Shown here piece by piece: positions 37,401-45,957 of a DNA stretch of 64,000 nt. The first letter of the stretch is position 1. Each line of letters starts with the position of its first letter. The notes below the pieces were generated by a model. It was given only the letters and a program-made list of their open reading frames with translations. It searched no databases and was not told the DNA's origin. This stretch comes from Atrina japonica (Eukaryota; Mollusca; Bivalvia; Pterioida; Pinnidae): contig BROG01000820.1 in the NCBI GenBank assembly GCA_030159075.1, forward strand, positions 62,001 to 126,000, in the 5' to 3' direction. A program made the translations under genes and the position numbers.

Positions 37401-37577
37401 AGTAGAAAAAAATGTTGTTTGGTAAATACAGCTAAATCCCCTTTAATTATTGTTATGTATTAGTGTAACAAATAACCAGAGTTTACTAACCACCGCCTAA
37501 CATGTGTGCTATTCACTTGTTTTCTTTCGACTTCTTCAGACTGTACGTATAACGGAAAGGGATGGATGCACCTCTAA
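26144..37577 (+). CDS. Secreted lipocalin (five exons, 202 residues)
   Basis: Small extracellular carrier of hydrophobic ligands (lipocalin fold; closest in style to apolipoprotein D and invertebrate lipocalins). Exons: 26144-26254, 32963-33093, 33804-33895, 35895-36131 and 37540-37577 (TAA). All introns are GT-AG and phases agree. Exon 1 gives a signal peptide (MWLRSAFLFILLSEFAES) and a first cysteine (C25). SCR1 is LTGRWYGI (G40-x-W42-Y43), SCR2 is ITDTDYKTYMVL (TDY at 123-125), SCR3 is the block IAIAYGRARYEG with R151/R153. Five cysteines (C25, C89, C142, one near 172, C192) could form the usual disulfides. Length fits the family (ApoD is 189). Exon 1 lies 6.7 kb upstream and is joined by phase and content, so it is the least certain piece. 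The ligand cannot be deduced. Confidence 0.8.
26390..27060 (+). pseudogene. LINE C-terminal relic
   Basis: Degraded reading with several stops and frameshifts: LNYGCEVWGSH-like, LDFCKKYLWFL, GMGKFKFWFKL, then SERICQICNSYIEDELQFVL, the usual cysteine-bearing 3' end of jockey/CR1/RTE-type ORF2 proteins. Lies just downstream of lipocalin exon 1, in its first intron, on the opposite strand from the RT relic at 24860-25325. Confidence 0.65.
27182..27677. mobile_element. MITE containing a palindromic array of AAAAGTCGTTATTACGAGAT units
   Basis: Termini TACGAAAGTCTATAGAGGTC and (reverse complement) TACGAAAGCCTATTGAGGTC, flanked by CTAGTG at 27182-27187 and 27672-27677. The interior (about 27225-27640) is a tandem run of 17-27 bp units with the core AAAGTCGTTATNACGAGAT in the left half. 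The right half holds the same units inverted, so the whole is a ~480-bp interrupted palindrome. Confidence 0.85.
28095..28310 (-). other. Short open frame of unknown origin
   Basis: On the minus strand one frame reads about 65 residues to a TGA, including GYLLDYEIRKPDEVF and FFRVDQDMLHRMFNLHL. The pattern is faintly like the N-terminal part of Harbinger-type transposases (FRM...F..LL). Another minus frame is also open. GC content is higher than the surroundings. I do not recognise it with confidence. Confidence 0.25.
28786..28863 (+). repeat. (ATAC)n microsatellite
   Basis: Tetranucleotide run ACATACATACAT with one ACACAGAC interruption. Confidence 0.95.
30209..30490 (+). mobile_element. tRNA-derived SINE, family A
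   Basis: Pol III-type head: A-box region GGCAAGGCGGTAGCGCGCTC and B box GAGTTCGAGTCC. Core GGCACGTTAAAGAACCATC, body GTGCCGAGCATAGGCC, tail GAGTGGGACGTTAAACAACA plus an A-rich end. In lipocalin intron 1. Confidence 0.88.
30765..30885. mobile_element. Short palindromic MITE-like repeat
   Basis: Arms GAAGTCAAGGTTTTCCGATC (left) and GATTAGAAAACCTTGACTC (right), with outer CATTATATGTCCATC / GATGTTATAATGTC. About 110 bp. Confidence 0.5.
30932..31185. mobile_element. Palindromic MITE with nested inner hairpin
   Basis: Outer arms 30932-30988 and 31128-31185 (AAAAGGATAACTAAAAAACT and its reverse complement). The inner hairpin at 31002-31075 folds on GATAAACTGCACTCAATTTG. No ORF. In lipocalin intron 1. 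Confidence 0.75.
31415..31487 (+). repeat. (TA)n microsatellite
   Basis: Perfect TA run directly downstream of a hammerhead-like segment at 31358-31410 (GATGAAGGGAC...GTCCCGAAA). Confidence 0.97.
31690..32030. mobile_element. TTAA-type MITE, left terminus shortened
   Basis: Left TTAAGCTGTGTTTTTC, right end ATACCCCTTTAA. The interior matches 37091-37446 in the reverse sense and in part (ACACAGGCATAAAAATG, CCAAACTTGGTTTCTCAAGC). Confidence 0.6.
32396..32740 (-). other. Possible 5' end of an unrecognised minus-strand gene
   Basis: On the minus strand a GC-richer segment around 32725-32700 holds AAGATGGCGGGCGGAGTAAC, similar to a YY1-type start-site motif. It is followed by an ATG at 32686 and by a possible exon 32475-32396 (acceptor TCTTATCCAG, donor TTTGC|GTAAGT) reading MISQRKENEARDRCSF and on. 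No family recognised and downstream exons not found. Confidence 0.25.
32963..33093 (+). CDS. Lipocalin exon 2 with the G-x-W signature
   Basis: The acceptor TTTTTCATTTAAG leads to LTGRWYGIKILYP, the lipocalin N-terminal signature, followed by TDPYWQISFEPKTG. Donor GGAAG|GTATGAG, phase 2. An alternative acceptor (TACTTCAG ending 33012) would remove the signature and is not favoured. Confidence 0.82.
33426..33695 (+). mobile_element. tRNA-derived SINE, family A, with 13-bp target duplication
   Basis: Head GGCTCAGTCGGTAGCTCTCG and B box GAGTTCGAGTCC, core CTTTAAAGAACCCTCACTGC, tail GAGTGGGACGTTAAACTATA. Flanked by CATGGCTAATCTT at 33413-33425 and 33696-33708. In lipocalin intron 2. Confidence 0.92.
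34240..34316. mobile_element. Right-end fragment of the TTAA-type MITE
   Basis: GGTAAATACAGCTAATGCCC followed by CTTTAA matches the right end of 37091-37446. Confidence 0.5.
34529..34572 (-). ncRNA. Hammerhead ribozyme-like motif, family D copy 3 (mutated core)
   Basis: On the minus strand: stem I GCTCGA pairing with TTGAGC (one G-T), core ATGATGA in place of CTGATGA, stem II GTC/GAC around AATT, then GAAA and GATCGTC. The first core base is mutated, so it is probably inactive. The same repeat continues to about 34665 (CAAATAATAAATCTAAAC). In lipocalin intron 3. Confidence 0.55.
35128..35545. mobile_element. Nested TIR element with internal 66-bp tandem repeat
   Basis: Outer inverted repeats AAATATTTACGCCC (35134) and GGGCGTAAATATTT (35530). 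Inner inverted repeats GTCAGTTTCACTGCAGGT and ACTGTAGTGAAACTGGC (35150-35504). Left interior has two tandem units of 66 bp (GTAACTTTACGTGTAGACGT...). The 75-residue open frame across it is a by-product. In lipocalin intron 3. Confidence 0.6.
35656..35745 (+). repeat. Tandem duplication of ~50 bp
   Basis: Two adjacent copies of a unit that includes CGTGTTATCGTAAATAACAT and AAAAGTAGTCCCGGAACC. In lipocalin intron 3, about 150 bp before exon 4. Confidence 0.85.
35895..36131 (+). CDS. Lipocalin exon 4 with TDY motif and C-terminal helix
   Basis: Residues 112-191. Contains VVITDTDYKTYMVLHLW, then CERIAIAYGRARYEGD, then the helix FLSKYLDKIIERKLCLDPTQ, in the order expected for the barrel's late strands and C-terminal helix. 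Acceptor TTCTTTACAG, donor GAAG|GTATGT. Exon 5 adds only DCTYNGKGWMHL and the stop. Confidence 0.85.
36540..36715 (+). repeat. Dispersed repeat family C
   Basis: GGACTCACAGGTGGGGGGTT...TTTCCAGAGGTCCGTG...CACCGGATTTG. A fuller copy follows at 36845-37080, with inverted pieces at 44615-44760 and 32860-32915 and fragments at 25850-25885 and 48695-48745. No coding capacity; ends not defined. Confidence 0.6.
36845..37080 (+). repeat. Dispersed repeat family C, longest copy
   Basis: Contains GTTGTTGAGACGTCTGTACC, GGACTTGACTGTGGACTCAC, GGCGGGTGTGACCAGTCGAC and GTTCTGGACATTCTATTGAT. Phrases of this kind recur widely in bivalve genomes to my knowledge (recall, not searched). In the last lipocalin intron. 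Confidence 0.6.
37091..37446. mobile_element. Complete TTAA-type palindromic MITE
   Basis: TTAA at 37091-37094 and 37443-37446 flank inverted ends AGGGACAATAGCTGTG and ACAGCTAAATCCCCT. The halves are imperfect inverted copies (ACACAGGCATAACAATTC against GAATCCTTTATGCTAGTG). TTAA duplications are typical of piggyBac and Kolobok elements. It sits 94 bp upstream of lipocalin exon 5. Confidence 0.8.
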
Positions 37578-37966
37578 CGTCGATTGAATTTACTTGATTG
37601 ACGCGTTGAGACACAGTAAGAGAAATACAGATGCTTTGGTTAATACTCCGGATTAGTCTTTTTCTCGTACTTGGAAATATAAAAAAATAATCTTAAAATA
37701 AATCTTGAGTACCATGAGACTTTCTTTTGGTGAATTTATTGACAGAAAATTGGTTTCAGTTTTGGTTAGAACAGGATTGAAGTTATCATTGAAATTACAG
37801 GTTTGCAATTTCGAAATTAGAAATTGCTGTGTACTCCTGCTTAAGATATTCACTCGTCTCATTACTGCTGGGTCTTAACCACCATTTTGCATGCTTTGGG
37901 CGGCATGTTAACCACTGAAGCTACCTCTAGAAGTAGTATGGTCGTTTTTCTGAACTAGTTTCAAAC

Positions 37967-38328
37967 TACTGTATAGTTGTTTTATTCCCGGGGGGTTTAA
38001 TTTCTCTATATTAGCGGTCTAAGAAAATACCGCGAAATTAAATACCCGTGAATATGATAATTTATACCTATGGAGTGTCAAAAAGAAATACCTCAGATAA
38101 CTTATCGCTAAAAATAAAAAACAAGTTTTTACCAATCAAAATGTATTCATATATAACCGGACATCGTATACACGAGTCACAAAATTTTATAACCTTTGTT
38201 TCAGCTCCTATCACACTTCAGTATTAGAAAAGGTCGTGCACGAAATTTAAAATCCGTGAGTAAGTTTCTTTCAGAAAAACGCGAAATGTTCTCCCCGTGA
38301 AATTAAACAACTATACAGTAGTTTGGTG
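37967..38328. mobile_element. MITE with CTACTGTATAGTTGTTT ends
   Basis: Left AAACTACTGTATAGTTGTTT, right AAACAACTATACAGTAGTTT. Next inward are TATTCCCGGGGGGTTTAATT and CTCCCCGTGAAATTAAAC. About 360 bp, no ORF. Confidence 0.75.
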
Positions 38329-38637
38329 CAATAAATGGAAAGTTTACCAGAACCAGTTTATAGACAATAAATTTACCCCAAGAAAAATACATTCCGTAAA
38401 CTTAAGTACATAGTTATATGTATTAATGTGTACCTGTACCATGGACACTTACAAATATCAGAAACTTGTTTCGCACAAATAGAATCATCAGCCTTTTAAG
38501 ATGATCCAATTTTTTCTGCATATACTTTTGTAGTTTCGATATTCATGTTAAAATGATTTTATAGGAATCTTTGTGTCTTCTAATCAGCTACAAGAACGCG
38601 GCACTTCCGAGCGCATGTGAACTGGTGTAACGTGAAA

Positions 38638-38795
38638 AATTGACCCGCCGTAGAAAAGCTACCCGGGGTCACTTTTCTACGATACAAATCATACCCGGGT
38701 AGTCGTAGAAAAGTGACCCGCTTCAACATTTCTGTTATTCGTCCCGTGAAAAAGTGACCCCCCCCCCCCGTAGAAAAGTTACCCCCCCATAAATT
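38638..38795. repeat. Cluster of GTAGAAAAGTNACCC motifs in both orientations
   Basis: GTAGAAAAGCTACCC, GGGTCACTTTTCTACG, GTAGAAAAGTGACCC and GTAGAAAAGTTACCC occur within about 150 bp, with a C-run between. Looks like the subterminal part of a small palindromic element. Confidence 0.5.
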
Positions 38796-38829
38796 TTTAA
38801 GAAAAGAAACATCAACGCGTATATCATGC

Positions 38830-40470
38830 ATATACTAGGTCTCATAATGATCTGAGGACCCGGTCTCTCCTAAGAATCGTAAAAGGGTCAAAAGACCAAG
38901 ACTTGGTACATATCTAAATATCTCTTTCTCGGGAACCAGTGATAATATATCTTCAAATTTTGTATGTATGATTCGGTTAAGTCAATATCTACTAAGCTTG
39001 TGAATGAAGTAAGTTCTTTGCTCATGAAAAGTTGTTTTCTTTTTCAGTCATGATTTGACTCGGTGTCTGAAACTTATGCAGTGATGATGTCATGTAATCA
39101 ATGATTGACGTCATAATATAGAAATATGACATCACAATAATAACAATAATAATTAATTTACGTACAGGTCTACCAAGGTAAATTGGCATATTCTGACAAA
39201 CACAACGAGTCTAAACCAAATCATAACGGATGTCGTCACATGCAAGGCAATATGTTTTATCTGCACAACCTGTTTTTGGAAAGTAGACCATATTGTCTTG
39301 GTTTTTGACCTTATGTGTCACTTTACCTTGGTATATCTATATTAGGATGATTTTTTATTAAACAAGTTTCCGAAATTTTCAAGTGCCATATTTTCCACTG
39401 ACTCTAATTTATTTTGCTCTACAATTGTTATTCATGTTCAGTTATTAAAGCTTCAAATAAATTGAATTGGATTATTCGACGTCATTTTTTACAACAGGAA
39501 AATTTGGTGAATACGCGGGATTACTTAAGTTGAACATGATGATAATGAATTTTCACTTTATTATTGTTTTACGCTTGTTTCACTTATAAGCGAGCTCTTT
39601 GTGGTAAGGAATGAGCTGTGAGGATTGACCGACCGGCAGCGAATCTTTTTTTTTTATTGTTTGCACTTTTTCACTTATATATGCGACCTATGTAATGGAC
39701 CTTTCCCAATGCAGTGGTGGTTCTTTATCTTGCACACCCCCTAAATATCCTTCGCTTTTTATGTCCAGCGCTTGGAGAGGAAAAAAGATAGTGTTTTACT
39801 TTCAAAACATGGAAATTTTAATTATCAATACATGTGCATTATTTGTCCCAAAAATGTCAAGAAAAGTAACAAAATGTACAGTGTGCTTCAAAAAATATGT
39901 CCCCACTTCAATTGTCTGTAACTTTGCACAGACAGGTGGTAATTAAATAACTGAAAGTTCATTACAAAGAGAATGGTATCACCACAGATAAGTGTTACTT
40001 GGTTTTACTACTAAATGGACGACAAGAAGAACCTTCATTTAGATGTTGTTAAATTTAATTTTGAGTACAAGTATACACAGCATACCCAAATGATTATTGA
40101 TTTTATTATTTAAAACTGACAATTAGGAGAAAATTGGAAGGATTCAATTGGATACACGCAAAACATCCTGGACAGGTTACGGTGACATTTGGAACATGTT
40201 TTGAAACGACATTTTACTTATAAATTTTCAAAATGTTAATAGGTGTGGAATAGAATGTGGCTCATTTGAATATTTCATATTTAATTTGTATCGAATTCTA
40301 TCTACCAACAAAATGGGAATGATTCATGTACGGAATTATTCATTGTTGCAGGTGGAACAAAATGTTTTAAGGCTTGTGTGAAATCAATACAACCAGTGTA
40401 TCCAGTGAAAAATAAAACTTTTCTCCGTTAATCTGGACCCATAACTGAGATATTTGAACTTTTAAGAAGT
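38830..40470. other. Gene-free stretch
   Basis: AT-rich, with short random frames only. No splice-flanked coding segment, repeat terminus or RNA gene recognised. Confidence 0.4.
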
Positions 40471-40479
40471 CTAGAAGGC

Positions 40480-40481
<2 letters not shown>

Positions 40482-40534
<53 letters not shown>
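40482..40534 (+). repeat. (CA)n microsatellite
   Basis: Perfect AC dinucleotide run. Confidence 0.97.
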
Positions 40535-40536
<2 letters not shown>

Positions 40537-40641
40537 ATTTATTTTTTATGTGAACAAACCTAGATCACTTGAAAATCCAAAGATAAAATCGATATTATTA
40601 TATAGAGATTAGTAGCATCGATATGTTTTTAAACGACTTAT

Positions 40642-40733
40642 TAGCTGGCACACAACATTTGTAAAATCTAGATCGAATGGATAGTGTTAAAGTAACTGGA
40701 ATGTTGGCACATTCAAACGGATATCCGATGGTC
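40642..40733 (-). pseudogene. Decayed copy of lipocalin exon 3
   Basis: The 92-bp segment on the minus strand is about four-fifths identical by eye to lipocalin exon 3 (33804-33895). It reads TIGYPFECANIPVTL...SIRSRFYK against TIDYPYGCANIPVTL...SIRPGFYK. The acceptor AG is kept, but the donor has changed from GTAAGT to ATAAGT. A TA microsatellite (40744-40820) abuts the acceptor side. No neighbouring lipocalin exons found on this strand. Confidence 0.8.
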
Positions 40734-40742
40734 CTTAAGATA

Positions 40743-40743
<1 letters not shown>

Positions 40744-40814
<71 letters not shown>

Positions 40815-40820
40815 ATATAT
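40744..40820 (+). repeat. (TA)n microsatellite
   Basis: TA run with one phase slip near 40802, next to the lipocalin pseudo-exon. Confidence 0.97.
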
Positions 40821-40825
40821 ATTAA

Positions 40826-40937
40826 CTCTTTCATATGCTGTCATCAGATATACGTTTATTCCACCCTAGGGGTCACAAAACCTTTGCGACCCCGAGGGAG
40901 GAATAAATGTATATCTAATGACAGCATATGAAAGTGT
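40826..40937. mobile_element. Palindromic MITE, ~110 bp
   Basis: Arms CTTTCATATGCTGTCATCAG and its near-perfect inverse CTAATGACAGCATATGAAAG, with inner GGGGTCACAAAACC / GCGACCCCG. Directly follows the TA tract. Confidence 0.75.
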
Positions 40938-41253
40938 ATTTTTCTCTCTTTTTTTATTTCGTTACGAACCCTGGAAGTTGTAACATTTTTTAAATCCTCG
41001 ACCCTGTAAATGGCAACGTAGTGGCAACATAATTTGAATATCAACCCGTAATTTTACCTTTTCAAAGAGTTATGCATAGATCTAGTTGTTTGATAGCGAC
41101 AGAAAAGCGACATATTTACATGAAACGGCAAAATGACAAAATATTACGCTACAGAAAATAGTGCAAAGCCTAGCCTTTAATAATAACAACATGATAATAT
41201 GTATTTTAGCAATAATGTAATTCAACAATCAAGCTTTGATAGATAAAAAATGA

Positions 41254-41348
41254 GATAGCCCTTTTTCGAGTTGTCCTTTTACGTTCCCAATTTGTCATAC
41301 TATGTTGCGATTCGCCGTTTCCGGTTGGGGCAGCGGGGCTTCCGGTTT
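41254..41348 (+). repeat. Inverted dispersed repeat, copy at 50882-50972
   Basis: TTCGAGTTGTCCTTTTACGT and GTTGCGATTCGCCGTTTCC reappear in reverse complement at 50882-50972 with few changes. Confidence 0.75.
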
Positions 41349-41518
41349 ATATTAACATTACATTACTCAGATGACAATTCATCAACTAAATGACATGCGT
41401 CAGCAATCTTTATTGCTATCACTGGTACTCATAGCAAATAATATCAATTAAATTAATCTATATATAAAATTCTGTCTGGTGTACAACTTTTATACGACTT
41501 TGAACAGTTTTTGCAAGG

Positions 41519-41738
41519 TTGGCCCGCTGAAGTTTTCCAACTGTCATGCATTTCTTGTTCTGTTTCGTTGGGAAAACAAATAAACGAACAGACAATATGT
41601 ATCCATACATTTTCTTCTTCAATTTACTCTTCTGCGAGGCATTGGTAGTTAGGCATTTGAATAAATATCAGGCAGTCAGCACAACGTATACACTAAGCGC
41701 TATGCTGACTGCCCCCGAGTTTGTTATCACGTGACTTG
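41519..41738 (+). repeat. Inverted dispersed repeat, copy at 45516-45772
   Basis: The whole ~220 bp reappears reversed at 45516-45772, from GGCCCGCTGAAGTTTTCCAA to GTTATCACGTGACTT. It includes an internal inverted pair GGCAGTCAGC / GCTGACTGCC. Open frames across both copies differ and are not conserved as protein. Confidence 0.8.
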
Positions 41739-42113
41739 GATACACAATAACGCGAAAAATCCGAACGGAATGTGATAATGGTGTATTCATCCTAGAGATA
41801 CAAGTAGAGAGGAGAGTTGAGTTCACAGATTCAAGTGACGTCACATCATACATGTACAAGGAAAAGTTGGTCAGCGGTTTGTTGAAAGTTGGTTAACTTT
41901 CGATCACTGTCTGAATCGTAAATGACGAGCGGTGTCTTTGGATTTGGACATTGTTTGTGATGTTAATGTTATTTGTACAATTGTTAAAGTATGTGTTTTT
42001 ATCTGTTGTCGATTTTTATGCACTGGAATTTAGATATTTAAGAGTACAATTCAGTGCAACTCTTCCGAAGGTTGGCGATTAACCTACAGTATTACTGACG
42101 CGTTATTACTAAA

Positions 42114-42172
42114 ACACGGAATACGGAACACGGAACGGAATACGGAACACGGAACAATAATATGTAATACGG
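42114..42172 (+). repeat. Short ACGGAATACGGAAC repeats
   Basis: ACGGAATACGGAACACGGAA is followed by further copies of GGAATACGGAAC within 60 bp. Related GACGGAA words appear at 42487 and 42515. Confidence 0.7.
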
Positions 42173-43334
42173 AATAAGAAATAAATAACTCAAAAAAAAT
42201 GTTGGATATACTTCATTTAATTATTTTTGCAGACAGGACAAACAAATTCCATTGAATTTGTGATTGGTGTATTTATGTTTACACATGCTGGGTGGTATTC
42301 TTCTGAACATATGTCACTAGACACTAAATATATATAATGTTTTAAAGTCAGGCATTCTGCAAAAACAATAAAGTTCAAAGGTGAAAGTCTTCTTTCTGGG
42401 ATTGCTTTTCCCTTTGAACTTCTTTGTAGGAAATCGGCTAAATGTTTTTGATTCTAAACACTGTTTTAGATGATGTTGTCCTTTGACGGAACAACAGACG
42501 GAATGCTGTCTTTGGACGGAATAATAAACCATTTTCGAGATGTCTTGTTACTTCACGATTCGTCGTAATAGAGTGCGGTTTCATAGAGCAAAGTAGGGCA
42601 TCATTATATTCCAGATAAGCAGTTTATCGCCTCTATGACCAGGGATATAAATATCATGAAGTAATATGTGCCAGATTGGAAGAAAGTGATGACACTTTGC
42701 ATATTTACAAGATGAATATGTAATATACTTGTCACGTATATAATACACACAGATCTTCACTCTATATCATATAGGCAGGTATGAGAGAGATATATATCCA
42801 ACTTACGATATAATCACAAATGGTCGCGTTGAAGCGTATTGAGAAACAATTGATTTCAACGTCATGTTAAATATTGATAGATGTATTACTCATATATACA
42901 CAGTGCAATAACATGAAATTACTTTACATTAAGCTCGGATTTTAGAGGAAATATATTATAATACATCTGTATGAAATATTATAAAGAATAACAAAGTTAT
43001 AGTTTTTCAAAGGAGACCAAAATATGCTCAAGACGATCGTTTCTGTCAACTTTATGTAGTAAACTTAGTTGAAAATCGTGTTCAAAAGTTGTAGTTAAAG
43101 GTTTGTATGTCTTTAATAACGCTACTGGGATGTGTTTAGGACGTTGATTTCTGTTTTAAATTGTTTACATGATTTATGACCAATTAACCCCAAATCTTGG
43201 ACACCTTGCTTTCGCGTCTTTCCTGCATAATATTGATTTAATGATAAGTAGGCCACTTTTAGACAGTCTATTTAAACATTTTAAGTGGCTGAAAAAACAT
43301 ATTACCAACTGCTATTCCTACTTAAAAACAAAAC

Positions 43335-43390
<56 letters not shown>
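43335..43390 (+). repeat. Poly(A) tract
   Basis: About 55 consecutive A. Could be the tail of a retroposon, but no body is recognised upstream. Confidence 0.9.
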
Positions 43391-43391
<1 letters not shown>

Positions 43392-43686
43392 AAAGAAAAG
43401 AAAGAAAAGAAAACAAACAAACCAAACAAACCAAAGAAACAAACAGACAAAACCTGCAGTCGCGGAGGTATTGGTCCTAAGATTGTTGTAGTTTTACTTC
43501 TACATTAAATAATGAGAACTGTATAATCTATAAGTTATATGATAAAATGTGAAAACTATATTATCTATAAGTTGTGTGATAAAATGTGAAAACTGTATTA
43601 TCTATAAATTGTATGATAAAATGTTGCCATAGGTACTTTAAATCAACTTAAAATATGTCGAAAGCACATGACATGGTATTTATGTA

Positions 43687-43802
43687 CAGTGGGTACTCTT
43701 TGACGGAATTGGCTATACATTCACACTTATTATTTGGCCTTGTATGACACATTTTTTCTTTCAGAAATATACATTTATATCAAATTCAAGCTCAACTGAT
43801 GA
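43687..43802 (+). repeat. Family D repeat, 5' part ending in a hammerhead core
   Basis: TTATTTGGCCTTGTATGACA and GCTCAACTGATGAA (core CTGATGA at 43796-43802) match copies at 46081-46225 and 62757-62910. Sequence after the core diverges. The 3' half of another copy lies inverted at 43026-43050. Confidence 0.6.
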
Positions 43803-44614
43803 ATACAAATTTGATTATGTTTTATGTAATAAATATAGTTCGCTACCTTTGATATATATCACCATATACTGTGAAATGCAAAAAGAGAATTCATATATTT
43901 TCACTGGATTATGAAAACATTTTAAGTTATTCTGTCATACGCAACAACCATTGTTTTAGTAAAATAATTTATTAGGACAAGGAAGTATTTGTGTGTGTAC
44001 TAGCTGTTGTCTGATATGCTTCTCCAAATTTTTAAGATCACGCAACCATGCAAATGCTTTTCTTAAAAAAAATCAAGCAAGCGAGTAGCTTGTGTTACAG
44101 CCAACCAACATTTTTTTTATTGATGGTCCGTCTCGGAAAATAATCCTTATCATTGAATTATTCCCAAGATTGAATAGACCAAATATGTCCCAGAACAGAA
44201 CAAATGGTACACCTTCAAATGTAGTCAGAGGGATAGATTTCTGGAAAATTTCACCAACAAGAGAAAGACCTTTTTTCGGACATCTTAAATATGTCAGTCA
44301 GATATAAACACATTTTAGAAGTCTTAACACCAAAGGGCTGAATTAAATCTGAATTGAAAATATTTTATGCTTAACACTTATATGGCAGTTTATCAATATT
44401 AAAAATCATTTCAAAGTTTAAAAAAAATAATTTACATGTATCAATATTCAAAAATATTCAAAGAAACAAGATTACATTATTACGTTTTAACCATAAATTT
44501 ACCCATTTAGGACAAACTTGGGACTTTAGAAGATATAAAAAGTCTCAGATACCAGGTATAAATCATTAGGATGTTCAGGATATAGATACAAATTTGGTAA
44601 AAAATGGACAAAAA

Positions 44615-44760
44615 AAAAAAAATTGAAATGAAGAGGTGGGATCAGGTGCCATGGAGGAGTAAACATCCCCTGTCGACCGGTCACACCCGCCGTGAGTCCA
44701 CAGTCAAATTAAAATGAAATACGTGAGGAACGAATCCTCGTCATAATTGGTACATCTGAT
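44615..44760 (-). repeat. Dispersed repeat family C, inverted copy
   Basis: The minus strand contains GGCGGGTGTGACCGGTCGAC, GGACTCACGG-type and CACCTGATCCCACCTC, matching 36845-37000. Confidence 0.65.
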
Positions 44761-45159
44761 ATGACAACATAGGTGGCGTGTCATTTTTTAAATAATAAAA
44801 ATATTTCTTAACATCGAAAACATCGAAAAGAAGATGGTATTTTCTAATAAACTGTACTGGTAGAGGACCAGTAGCCAGTAATGTTATTATTTCATCTTTA
44901 GTATGTGCATCGACAATATTTTTTCTTCTGTTCGAGAAAATTGTTTATTATCTTGTGGATTATGTAAAACAAATCTAAAAAATTGTGTCTTATAGCCAAA
45001 ATTATGCAATAACCGGCTACTGGTTCCTTACCAGTATAAATAACTTATTTTAAACTTAACTACAACAGGTAGTCAAGAAGTATTTACCTTGATTGTATAT
45101 AAGGTATTATTGTCTGTATAAAAAGAAATAACAGACTACCACCAGCCCAACCACTCCCA

Positions 45160-45263
<104 letters not shown>

Positions 45264-45515
45264 AATTTACCAAAACCTGTGTTGTTTCCCCTGTATTATG
45301 ACTGTAAAATGTTTTTCCAATTTTTCATACAAATTTTACTTCCAATATTCAATTTCCATGAGCTGGAAAACTCCCTGTATGAAGCCTCAGAACTAAAATA
45401 AAATATTAAGAGTTGTCGCCCGTATAGCAGCGTGGAAACTCGTCCAGTAAACAAGAAAAACACCATTTTCGAGTTATCTCATTCCTTTTGGATTTTCGAA
45501 TTATTATGTACCAAA

Positions 45516-45772
45516 TTCACATGATATCAACAAAAACGGGGCAGTCAGCTTGACGGTTTACTGTGAACTCGTATATGATAATACGTTGTGCCGACTGCCT
45601 GTTCAATTATTCAAATGCCTCACTAATACTGCCTCGCAGAAGGGTATAAATTGGACAAAAGGGAGAAGAAAATGTATGGATACACGGAGTCTGTTCGTTT
45701 ATTTGCCTTCCCAGCGGAACAGAACAAGAAATTGAATGACAGTTGGAAAACTTCACTCAGCGGGCCGACATT
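45516..45772 (-). repeat. Inverted dispersed repeat, partner of 41519-41738
   Basis: See partner. This copy keeps AACAAGAAATTGAATGACAG and CACTCAGCGGGCC at the right-hand end. Confidence 0.8.
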
Positions 45773-45840
45773 GAACCAAGCGGATAGCCTAGATTAAACA
45801 ACACTTTGTCAAGGGAAAAGCGCTGGCAAAACTATTTCTC

Positions 45841-45873
45841 GAAGTCTAATTGACAGAAACAATTGTCTTGGGC
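45841..45873 (+). repeat. Family D fragment, 3' half of hammerhead
   Basis: GAAGTCTAATTGACAGAAAC followed by AATTGTCTTGGGC. The CTGATGA core is missing. It lies about 340 bp upstream of the complete copy at 46182. Confidence 0.6.
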
Positions 45874-45957
45874 ATTATAACTTTGGTATTATGTTCATGA
45901 TTTTTATAACCACTAGGTCGTTGACACTGCTGGTGGACCGTTTGAGTCCCTGAGGGT

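Noticed and set aside
43169..43480. Lysine-rich frame
   Set aside because: It is a translation of a poly(A) tract.
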